DNA from: Pleionea sp041591085
GTDB lineage: Bacteria; Pseudomonadota; Gammaproteobacteria; Enterobacterales; Kangiellaceae
Reading direction: 5' to 3'
Assembly (NCBI GenBank): GCA_041591085.1
Contig: JBFHSP010000120.1
Span: forward strand, 1-9,031
DNA: 9,031 nt
The notes beneath the pieces are model-generated. The model saw only the letters and a program-made list of their open reading frames with translations, searched no databases and was not told the DNA's origin. Shown one piece after another: positions 1 to 5,700 of this stretch (its first letter is position 1; every line of letters begins with the position of its first letter). A program made the position numbers and the translations under genes.

Positions 1-230
1 AAAAGTGAGTCGCTGAGGAGCGAAATAAGATCTTGTTCATTTGTACGATGTTGAAACTTTGCGAGAAGACAAATATTTGTATATGTCCTCTCTATGCCTA
101 AAACCGACTCATAATAGTCAATTGATAATTCAAACCGAACACTAGATTTCTCATCAAATACGAAATGACAAAAACTATAATTTTTTTAGTTTGACTAAAT
201 GCTTAAATATTTTTTTTACCACTCCAAAAC
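1..230. other. AT-rich intergenic stretch, no convincing gene
   Basis: No gene can be supported here. The plus strand is open in one frame from base 1 to a TGA at 52-54 (17 codons), which could be the tail of a gene lying to the left. On the minus strand a short frame beginning MNKILF starts at base 40 and runs off the left edge, but no Shine-Dalgarno sequence precedes it. Small dyads are present: TCGCT/AGCGA around GAGG at 10-23, a 12-base perfect palindrome at 69-80 flanked by near-complementary arms at 63-70 and 85-92, and TTTAGT/ACTAAA at 185-199. None is followed by the T-run expected of a terminator for the minus-strand gene ending at 231. Confidence 0.5.
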
Positions 231-845
231 TCAACGCTTCTCTAAGTCAAAACTAAACACCTGATAAATTCTTCCATTCTTCAAATCATCGCCAAAGTGA
301 GCTGTGGCAGCATGTAATCGATTAGCAGGAAACACTACCGCCCGGTTATACCTATACCCTACCCGATCGGTTTCGACAAAACGTTGTTTAAAATACCCAT
401 CATCTAAAATTTTTTGCTTGAGTTCTTTTAGTGGAAGTCCGACTCTCTTGGCGTCTTGCCGAGTAGGGGTTTTAGAAATACCTGTTGCTTTGTGGCGATA
501 AAATGAAGTTCCATAATGTTCTGCTAATCCTTCGGTTAAATACACAATGCCAATATGATGATTCAGTGGTTCATCCCAGTGAACACCTGGTACGTCTTTC
601 TTCTTACCTTTATGAAATGCATGATAAAAAATACCGTTATCGTGAGGAGTTCCTTGTGGCGCCTCTAAGTCATACACTTGAAAGCCTAGCTTAGCTCGCA
701 ACAGTTGTTTAAATCCCTTGGGTAAATAGCCACTGCTGGTGCGCCATCCGGTCACATCTTTTAATTTTACAAAATCAAAGCTGTGCATTTTTGCTTTAAT
801 GATTTCTGGTTTTGGATAAAAGTCATCGATGACAATAATTGGCAT
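231..845 (-). CDS. DUF6445-like protein, putative Fe(II)/2-oxoglutarate-type oxygenase fold
   Basis: Complete 204-residue protein without signal peptide or membrane segment, so probably cytoplasmic. I recognise the family as DUF6445, from memory and without a search. It starts MPIIVIDDFYP, an opening typical of small proteins with the prolyl-hydroxylase type double-stranded beta-helix. Residues consistent with that fold are H89 and D91 in VHWDEPLNHHIG (an H-x-D pair), H178 in NRLHAA, and R192 after AHFG. In 2-oxoglutarate oxygenases, H-x-D...H binds Fe(II) and a downstream Arg binds the co-substrate. That this protein is such an enzyme is my inference; its substrate is unknown. The ATG at 845-843 has a good AAGGGA site (850-855) four bases upstream, which supports the start. 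It lies 58 bases downstream of maeA on the same strand, beyond a terminator, and stops with TGA. Relatives that I remember sit near tryptophan halogenase genes; none is visible here. Confidence 0.88.
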   Translation of the reverse strand: MPIIVIDDFYPKPEIIKAKMHSFDFVKLKDVTGWRTSSGYLPKGFKQLLRAKLGFQVYDLEAPQGTPHDNGIFYHAFHKGKKKDVPGVHWDEPLNHHIGIVYLTEGLAEHYGTSFYRHKATGISKTPTRQDAKRVGLPLKELKQKILDDGYFKQRFVETDRVGYRYNRAVVFPANRLHAATAHFGDDLKNGRIYQVFSFDLEKR

Positions 846-859
846 AAATTCCCTTAAGC

Positions 860-886
860 AAAAAAGGAGAGTTTCCTCTCCTTTTT
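860..886 (-). terminator. Rho-independent terminator of maeA
   Basis: A perfect 11-bp stem pairs AAAAAGGAGAG (861-871) with CTCTCCTTTTT (876-886) around a four-base loop. Read on the minus strand the loop is GAAA, a stable GNRA tetraloop, and the stem runs into six T residues. It lies 18 bases beyond the maeA stop, so it should end the maeA transcript. Because both arms are A/T-tailed it may also work on the plus strand. It ends only five bases before the Shine-Dalgarno sequence of the next minus-strand gene. Confidence 0.9.
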
Positions 887-903
887 ATTTAAACACAACC
901 CTA

Positions 904-2598
904 TTAAAACGACGTTCTACGATAATCGCGGTACTCCGGCATCCAGAAGTTGGCTTGGATTTTTTCATCCAATGCAGCATCGGAAATTGTAACCGCAACA
1001 TCATCTAACATGGCTTGTTTTGCGACTGCTTTAGCAATGTACAAACTGACCTTTCGAATTTCAGCTAGTGGAGGGAGTAAAGCGCCCTCTTTATATTCAA
1101 AGGCACACTCGGCTAAAGCTTCGCTCGAAGCCATTAACATATTTTCGGTGACGCGTTTAGCTCGTGAGGCAAGAACACCTAAACCAACACCCGGGAAAAT
1201 ATAGGCGTTATTACATTGTGCAATAGGATGCACTTTTCCATTGAGATTAACGGGCTTGAACGGACTTCCAGTTGCCACTATCGCTTTGCCATCGGTCCAT
1301 TTAAGGACATCTTCGGGGAGTGCTTCGCACTGCGAGGTAGGATTCGACAAAGGAAGTATAATCGGTTGCTCTGTGTTTTCGACCATCATTTTTACAATGG
1401 CTTCGCTGAATACGTTAGGTTGACCAGATACTCCTACTAACACAGTGGGCTTGGAAAACTTAACCGTATTAAAAAAGTCGACTCGGCCACTTTCGTTACG
1501 GGTCCACGCTTCAGTTACGCTATGCTTTTGTGCAACCGGTTTTTGAAATGATTTTAAGTAATCCAAATCGTCGGTGACTAAACCGCGGCTATCAAGTAAA
1601 AAGATATTGGCACGAGCTTCTTCATCAGATAAACCTTCGCGTTTCATTTGCGCAATGATTTGTTCGGCAATGCCACAACCTGCTGATCCCGCACCTAAAA
1701 ACACAATTCGCTGATCTTTTAGTTGCCGCCCAGTGTTTTTACAAGCAGCCAATAAGGTTCCTACGGTAACTGCAGCGGTTCCTTGAATATCATCATTAAA
1801 ACAGCAAAGTCTATCGCGATACTTTTCTAATAAAGGTGTTGCATTAGTAGCGGCAAAGTCTTCAAATTGAAGTAAAGTTTTTGGCCATCGGCGTTTGACA
1901 GCACGAATAAACTTTTCGACAAATTCATAATATTCATCGCCTGAAATCCGCTTGTTACGCCAGCCCATATACAAAGGATCATTCAATAGCTGTTCGTTAT
2001 TGGTACCGACATCAAGGGTAATCGGTAACGTATAGGCAGGGCTAATACCACCACAAGCTGTGTAAAGAGAAAGCTTACCGATAGGAATACCCATGCCTCC
2101 TATACCTTGATCGCCCAGCCCCAAAATACGCTCACTGTCGGTCACAACAATCACTTTGACATTATGCTTGGTCGCATTCTGTAAAATGTCATCCATTCGA
2201 TCTCGATCAGGGTATGAAATAAATAACCCTCGTTTACGACGATAAATTTTCGAAAAGTCTTGGCAGGCCTTACCCACGGTTGGCGTATAAATAAGAGGCA
2301 TGATTTCTTCAATATGCTCAACAATCAGCCTAAAAAATACGGTTTCATTAGTGTCTTGAATATTTCTTAAATAGACGTGCTTATCTAGGTCATCACTAAA
2401 TCCGCAAAGCTGCTGGTAGCAGCGCTTAACTTGATCTTCAATAGTTTCTATTTTAGCGGGCAACAAGCCTTCTATATTGAAGGTTTGTCGTTCATATTGA
2501 GTAAACGCACTGCCTTTATTGAGTAGCGGTGTTTCTAATAGCACTGGGCCCGCATAAGCTATGTATAAAGGACGTTTTGAGTTGGGGTTTTGCAGCAT
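904..2598 (-). CDS. maeA: NAD-dependent malic enzyme (malate dehydrogenase, oxaloacetate-decarboxylating)
   Basis: Converts L-malate and NAD+ to pyruvate, CO2 and NADH in the cytoplasm, feeding TCA-cycle carbon back to pyruvate and gluconeogenesis. The 564 residues match the usual length of E. coli MaeA (about 565). Visible family signatures: MPLIYTPTVG with the catalytic Tyr104; LGDQGIGGMGIPIGKLSLY with the catalytic Lys175; QFEDFA with metal ligands Glu246 and Asp247; FNDDIQGTAAV with Asp270; the Rossmann turn GAGSAG (302-307); LSNPTS (about 417-422); and QCNNAYIFPG near 461-470. The C-terminus EYRDYRRTSF is almost that of E. coli. No key residue is missing. NAD rather than NADP use is inferred from overall similarity and length; short NADP-type or phosphotransacetylase-fused forms are excluded by architecture. 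The ATG at 2598 has only a weak AAAAGG site, 11 bases upstream. It is probably monocistronic, bounded by the terminator at 860-886. A possible -10, GATAAT on the minus strand (2637-2632), lies 34 bases upstream, without a good -35. Confidence 0.97.
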   Translation of the reverse strand: MLQNPNSKRPLYIAYAGPVLLETPLLNKGSAFTQYERQTFNIEGLLPAKIETIEDQVKRCYQQLCGFSDDLDKHVYLRNIQDTNETVFFRLIVEHIEEIMPLIYTPTVGKACQDFSKIYRRKRGLFISYPDRDRMDDILQNATKHNVKVIVVTDSERILGLGDQGIGGMGIPIGKLSLYTACGGISPAYTLPITLDVGTNNEQLLNDPLYMGWRNKRISGDEYYEFVEKFIRAVKRRWPKTLLQFEDFAATNATPLLEKYRDRLCCFNDDIQGTAAVTVGTLLAACKNTGRQLKDQRIVFLGAGSAGCGIAEQIIAQMKREGLSDEEARANIFLLDSRGLVTDDLDYLKSFQKPVAQKHSVTEAWTRNESGRVDFFNTVKFSKPTVLVGVSGQPNVFSEAIVKMMVENTEQPIILPLSNPTSQCEALPEDVLKWTDGKAIVATGSPFKPVNLNGKVHPIAQCNNAYIFPGVGLGVLASRAKRVTENMLMASSEALAECAFEYKEGALLPPLAEIRKVSLYIAKAVAKQAMLDDVAVTISDAALDEKIQANFWMPEYRDYRRTSF

Positions 2599-2639
2599 AT
2601 GTTAGGAAGCCTTTTGCAATTCTATCAATTTATTATCAT

Positions 2640-2655
2640 TGACTTATTAAAGTCA
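2640..2655. promoter_or_regulatory. Short dyad upstream of maeA, possible operator
   Basis: TGACTT (2640-2645) and AAGTCA (2650-2655) form a perfect inverted repeat around ATTA. It is centred about 50 bases upstream of the maeA start codon, just outside the possible minus-strand -10 at 2632-2637, a place where a repressor or activator could bind. The regulator is unknown, and six-base arms in AT-rich DNA can arise by chance. Confidence 0.25.
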
Positions 2656-2681
2656 TAAAAAGCCAAGATGCTTTCATTTTG

Positions 2682-2723
2682 TACCCGTTCTACTTGAAGG
2701 TGCATGTTTCAGTAGAATGGGTA
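2682..2723 (+). repeat. Imperfect inverted repeat / hairpin of unknown role
   Basis: TACCCGTTCTAC (2682-2693) pairs with GTAGAATGGGTA (2712-2723) over 12 positions. The only non-Watson-Crick pair is G2687 with T2718, which would be a G-U wobble in plus-strand RNA and an A-C mismatch in minus-strand RNA. After one bulged T (2694), TGAA (2695-2698) pairs with TTCA (2708-2711) around the nine-base loop GGTGCATGT. No T-run follows on either strand, so it is not an ordinary terminator. It could be a dispersed palindromic repeat, a protein-binding dyad or part of a plus-strand small RNA. Confidence 0.6.
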
Positions 2724-2855
2724 AAGTTATATCCTTGGATTCTTCAGTGCGGTATTTTGGCACATTCTTGCCATGAGCCAAAGCTGACCATTAAATCTCG
2801 TCGATCAGAGGATTAAGCTCAAAACGCTGTTCAGGAATGAGTTATTCAACCCTAG

Positions 2856-2882
2856 AAAAAAGCCCCGAGTGTCGGGGCTTTT
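2856..2882 (-). terminator. Rho-independent terminator of the fmdB-like gene (possibly bidirectional)
   Basis: AAAAGCCCCGA (2858-2868) and TCGGGGCTTTT (2872-2882) form a perfect 11-bp GC-cored stem with a three-base loop. On the minus strand it begins 21 bases after the fmdB-like stop codon and ends in six T residues. On the plus strand it is also followed by four T residues, so it could end a transcript coming from the maeA side. Confidence 0.92.
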
Positions 2883-2903
2883 AGATTTAGACAATCACAA
2901 CCA

Positions 2904-3131
2904 CTATGAGCTTGAACTATCCGTTGATGCTGTGGGTTTGCTTTTGTTTTTATCTTTAAAGTCGGTTACATACCAGCCATTGCCCTTTAATTGGAAACCG
3001 GCCGCAGAAATCAACTTTTTTAATTCAGGCTTATCGCACTCTGGGCAATCTTTAATTGGATCATCACTCATTTTTTGCAACTTCTCTAATTGATGGCCAC
3101 AAGACTGACATTGGTATTCGTAAATCGGCAT
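2904..3131 (-). CDS. FmdB-family zinc-ribbon protein
   Basis: A 75-residue cytoplasmic protein of the small FmdB / CxxC-CxxC-SSSS family, sometimes annotated as a putative regulator; its biochemical role is not established. It starts with the family hallmark MPIYEYQCQSCG, supplying C8 and C11, and has CPEC with C29 and C32. The four cysteines should hold one zinc ion. The segment GFQLKGNGWYVTDFK (about 45-59) is also conserved, and the protein ends in the typical Ser-rich tail, here DSSSS. The ATG at 3131 has an AGGAG site at 3143-3147, 11 bases upstream. In many gammaproteobacteria this gene lies directly upstream of aspS; here it is single and diverges from proS. A terminator follows directly, so it is probably a one-gene transcript. 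Confidence 0.95.
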   Translation of the reverse strand: MPIYEYQCQSCGHQLEKLQKMSDDPIKDCPECDKPELKKLISAAGFQLKGNGWYVTDFKDKNKSKPTASTDSSSS

Positions 3132-3383
3132 GGACTGACGTTCTCCTCATGCGGGTTGCATTTGATGAATTGATGCTAAAACTATTCGGATTGAACAATT
3201 ATTCATCAATACGTATTCAAGGCGCGTAATATAATGATTTTTGCAAAAATTTAAAGTCCTAAACGAGAGATTTGTAGATTTTTCACCACAAATAATTCAC
3301 TTAAGCTCGATTCAAGCGTTTTTTGCAACCGTTAACCTTGATAGAATGCCGCCTGAATCTTGTTTTAATCATTGAGAATACGC
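3132..3383. promoter_or_regulatory. Divergent promoter region between the fmdB-like gene and proS
   Basis: This spacer must carry promoters for both directions. For proS, TAGAAT (3342-3347) is a good -10 candidate ending 36 bases before the ATG; the -35 position 17 bases further up is only a T-run (3319-3324). For the fmdB-like gene I see only poor matches. Dyads are present: a perfect 14-base palindrome ATTTTTGCAAAAAT (3237-3250), and TTGATGAAT (3162-3170) with ATTCATCAA (3201-3209) separated by 30 bases. I recognise neither as a known operator. No T-box-like leader is visible. Confidence 0.5.
3342..3347 (+). promoter_or_regulatory. Candidate -10 box of the proS operon
   Basis: TAGAAT matches the sigma-70 consensus TATAAT at five of six positions and would place transcription start near 3354, giving a leader of about 30 bases before the ATG at 3384. 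The -35 region is weak, so this is a candidate only. Confidence 0.4.
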
Positions 3384-5120
3384 ATGCGCACTTCAACCTA
3401 TTTGTTGGCCACATTAAGAGAAAATCCTTCCGATGCTGAATTGATCAGTCATCAATTGATGCTACGAGCGGGAATGATCCGAAAACTCGCGTCTTCTGCA
3501 GGCTTATACAGTTGGCTCCCAACCGGTTTACGCGTATTGCGTAAAGTTGAACAAATTGTCCGTGAAGAAATGAATAAAGCCGGAGCTTTAGAGATGCTGA
3601 TGCCCATGGTGCAGCCAGCAGATTTATGGGTAGAGTCAGGACGTTGGGAGCAATTTGGCGATGAGCTTTTGCGCATACAAGACAGACATCAGCGAGATTT
3701 TTGTTTAGGCCCAACCCATGAAGAAGTGATCACCTCCATCATTCGCGATGAAATTCGTTCGTATAAACAGTTACCCTCTAACTATTATCAAATTCAAACT
3801 AAATTCCGTGACGAGCGACGTCCGCGATTTGGTGTGATGCGTGCACGCGAATTTTTAATGAAAGATGCATACTCTTTCCACACGGATGAAGAATGTTTAA
3901 AACAGACTTATCAGCAAATGTACCAAGCATACTGCAATATTTTTGAACGACTAGGCTTAGATTACCGTGCTGTACTTGCCGATACCGGAGCAATTGGAGG
4001 CAATGCTTCTCACGAGTTTCATGTACTGGCTGAATCGGGTGAAGATGCAATAGCCTTTTCTGATGCTAGCGATTATGCCGCTAATGTGGAAAAAGCTGAA
4101 GCAGCAACGCCAAGCACACCAAGAGCCGCACCACAGCAAGCTTTAACCGAAGTAAGCACCCCGACCCAAAAAACTATTGCCGATGTGAGTGAGTTTTTAA
4201 ATGTATCTCCGTTGCAAACTGTAAAAACATTAATGGTTAAAGGCGCAAGTAAAGAGCAGCCTATTGTTGCCCTTTGTTTGCGAGGCGATCACGAGCTGAA
4301 TGAAATTAAAGCAGAGAAACATCCGCTGGTTGCTTCGCCTTTTGAAATGGCAGACGATGCAGCCATTAAAAATGCTTGTGGTTGTGAACCAGGCTTTGTT
4401 GGCCCAGTTAATCTATCAATTCCAGTTATTGTTGACAGAGATGCAGCCGTGCTTTCAGACTTTGTATGTGGGGCTAATAAAACGGAGACTCATTTTAACG
4501 GGGCTAACTGGGAGCGAGATGCAACGATTACTGAAACATTTGATCTTCGCAATGTGGTTGAAGGCGATAAAGCGCCGGATGGTCAGGGTACACTGACTAT
4601 TAAGCGAGGCATTGAAGTGGGTCATATTTTCCAGCTAGGCACTAAATACTCTGAAGCCATGAATGCCAATGTGCTCGATGAAAACGGCAAATCAGTCACG
4701 CTTGCTATGGGCTGTTATGGCGTGGGCGTAAGCCGAATTGTTGCCGCCGCCATTGAACAAAATTACGATGACTATGGAATTATTTGGCCTGATGCAATCG
4801 CGCCATTTAGTGTTGCCATTGTGCCAATGAATATGCACCGCTCAGAAAAAGTTCAAACGGCTGCAGAAGCACTTTACCAACAACTTAATGAATTAGGCAT
4901 TGAAGTCTTATTTGATGATCGTAAAGAACGTCCAGGAGTGATGTTCGCTGATTTGGAGCTGATTGGTGTGCCGCATCGCATAGTGATTTCCGATAAAGGT
5001 TTGGAAGCAGGCACTTATGAATACAAGCATCGCGCCCAGAAAGACAAACTGGACGTTGCTGCCGACAATATCCTAAACTTTATTCAAGACACATTGAAAA
5101 ATAGCCAGCACAAGAATTAA
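3384..5120 (+). CDS. proS: Prolyl-tRNA synthetase, bacterial type with editing domain
   Basis: Class II aminoacyl-tRNA synthetase that charges tRNA-Pro with proline in the cytoplasm; the bacterial type also hydrolyses mischarged Ala-tRNA-Pro. I chose ATG at 3384 (578 residues), because MRTSTYLLATLRENPSDAE aligns with the usual N-terminus; the in-frame TTG at 3372 would add four non-conserved residues. Visible parts: THEE loop (111-114); motif 2 in KFRDERRPRFG...REFLMKDAYSF (about 140-165); the inserted editing domain at roughly 224-410, with the TVKTLMVK segment containing Lys281 and HELNEIKAEK; motif 3 GCYGVGVSRIVAAAIEQ (443-459); and the anticodon-binding domain from about 473, with DDRKERPGVMFADLELIG. 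It is slightly longer than the E. coli enzyme (572). One oddity is LASSAGLYSWLP at 36-46, where the proteins I remember have LASGLYTWLP: two extra residues. GAG at 3374-3376 is a weak ribosome binding site. First gene of a tight operon; the next gene starts two bases after its stop. Confidence 0.98.
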   Translation: MRTSTYLLATLRENPSDAELISHQLMLRAGMIRKLASSAGLYSWLPTGLRVLRKVEQIVREEMNKAGALEMLMPMVQPADLWVESGRWEQFGDELLRIQDRHQRDFCLGPTHEEVITSIIRDEIRSYKQLPSNYYQIQTKFRDERRPRFGVMRAREFLMKDAYSFHTDEECLKQTYQQMYQAYCNIFERLGLDYRAVLADTGAIGGNASHEFHVLAESGEDAIAFSDASDYAANVEKAEAATPSTPRAAPQQALTEVSTPTQKTIADVSEFLNVSPLQTVKTLMVKGASKEQPIVALCLRGDHELNEIKAEKHPLVASPFEMADDAAIKNACGCEPGFVGPVNLSIPVIVDRDAAVLSDFVCGANKTETHFNGANWERDATITETFDLRNVVEGDKAPDGQGTLTIKRGIEVGHIFQLGTKYSEAMNANVLDENGKSVTLAMGCYGVGVSRIVAAAIEQNYDDYGIIWPDAIAPFSVAIVPMNMHRSEKVQTAAEALYQQLNELGIEVLFDDRKERPGVMFADLELIGVPHRIVISDKGLEAGTYEYKHRAQKDKLDVAADNILNFIQDTLKNSQHKN

Positions 5121-5122
5121 CT

Positions 5123-5698
5123 ATGCGGTCATGGCAAAAAATAATTGGGTTGTCGCTCTCATTATTCATGGGTATGCCAACCTATGCCAATCAACAACCA
5201 ATAGATGATGCCTTTCGTGCCGAACTGAAAGAACTGATAGACAGCGAGCATAGTTTTGGCGATAAATTCGAAGCTGAAGTTTGGCTCACCGATATGTCGA
5301 CACGATTGGCAAAGCGAGCCCCTGCTATACCCGAAAAAGAGCGTTTTGAAGTGTTGGTTAAAGCGCATCAATACTCGACCTCTTACGGGCTCGATCCTCA
5401 GTTAGTGTTAGCGGTAATTGAAGTCGAATCAAATTTTGATCGCTTTGCAATATCCAATGCTGGGGCCATAGGATTAATGCAAATTATGCCGTTTTGGCGC
5501 GATGAAATTGGTCATCCATCGGATAATTTGCTCGATATAGAAACCAACTTACGCTACGGCTGTGCTATTTTAAGTATATATCTCAAACGTGAAAAGAAAG
5601 ACATGACCTCAGCTCTTGCTCGTTACAATGGCAGCTACGGTCAAATGAAATACCCAATGAAAGTTTACCGCTCATTACGACAACGCTGGAGAGAATAA
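5123..5698 (+). CDS. Secreted lytic transglycosylase, Slt catalytic domain
   Basis: A 191-residue periplasmic enzyme predicted to cleave the MurNAc-GlcNAc bond of peptidoglycan, giving 1,6-anhydro-MurNAc ends. An N-terminal signal peptide is clear: MRSWQK, a hydrophobic stretch to about residue 18, then TYA before residue 23. I see no lipobox cysteine, so it should be soluble rather than a lipoprotein. The Slt family 1 domain covers about 80-190: GLDPQLVLAVIEVESNFD with catalytic Glu102, AIGLMQIMP (115-123), NLRYG (142-146), and ARYNGS (166-171). It is a minimal form, lacking LysM, amino-acid-binding or superhelical domains. Residues 25-75 are charged and not recognised. The ATG lies two bases after the proS stop and has no good Shine-Dalgarno sequence of its own, which suggests translational coupling with proS. 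Confidence 0.94.
   Translation: MRSWQKIIGLSLSLFMGMPTYANQQPIDDAFRAELKELIDSEHSFGDKFEAEVWLTDMSTRLAKRAPAIPEKERFEVLVKAHQYSTSYGLDPQLVLAVIEVESNFDRFAISNAGAIGLMQIMPFWRDEIGHPSDNLLDIETNLRYGCAILSIYLKREKKDMTSALARYNGSYGQMKYPMKVYRSLRQRWRE
5688..5693 (+). promoter_or_regulatory. Ribosome binding site deciding the patatin-like gene start
   Basis: GGAGAG lies inside the last codons of the transglycosylase gene, seven bases before TTG at 5701 and ten before GTG at 5704. No in-frame ATG exists before the conserved GGGARAA block, so translation must begin at one of these non-ATG codons. The seven-base spacing favours TTG. Confidence 0.6.
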
Positions 5699-5700
5699 CT

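Larger units (their letters stand above)
2599..2903. other. Intergenic region between maeA and the fmdB-like gene
   Basis: This 305-base spacer must contain the maeA promoter (minus strand, near 2630-2670) and holds the terminator of the fmdB-like gene. I find no ORF with both a ribosome binding site and recognisable content; the longest minus-strand ATG frame here, MARMCQNTALKNPRI, is only 15 codons and lacks a Shine-Dalgarno sequence. Notable structures are the dyad TGACTT/AAGTCA (2640-2655), a long imperfect hairpin (2682-2723) and TGGCA/TGCCA around six bases (2758-2773). About 80 bases from 2774 to 2855 show nothing I can name. Confidence 0.6.

Noticed and set aside
1..54. Plus-strand 17-codon frame as the tail of a gene, or a minus-strand frame starting at base 40
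   Set aside because: Both are too short to recognise, the minus-strand start lacks a ribosome binding site, and the left context is missing.
185..199. TTTAGT/ACTAAA hairpin as terminator of the DUF6445-like gene
   Set aside because: The stem is only six AT-rich pairs, and on the minus strand it is followed by A residues rather than T residues.
304..694. Two plus-strand open frames opposite the DUF6445-like gene
   Set aside because: Both are antisense to a conserved protein with a good ribosome binding site and show no domain or Shine-Dalgarno support.
2639..2667. TTGACT as a plus-strand -35 box
   Set aside because: The match to TTGACA is good, but 16-18 bases downstream lie only AGCCAA-like sequences, with no usable -10 box.
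2757..2773. Sigma-54-like promoter (TTGGCAC ... TTGC) on the plus strand
   Set aside because: GG (2759-2760) and GC (2770-2771) are separated by nine bases, whereas sigma-54 promoters need ten. No plus-strand gene lies downstream before the terminator at 2858-2882.
2869..3093. Plus-strand open frame overlapping the fmdB-like gene
   Set aside because: It is the reverse-strand shadow of a clear zinc-ribbon gene, begins inside a terminator stem and has no recognisable content.
3372..3383. TTG at 3372 as proS start
   Set aside because: It would add MRIR before the conserved MRTSTYLL. The ATG at 3384 matches the family start and is the normal codon.
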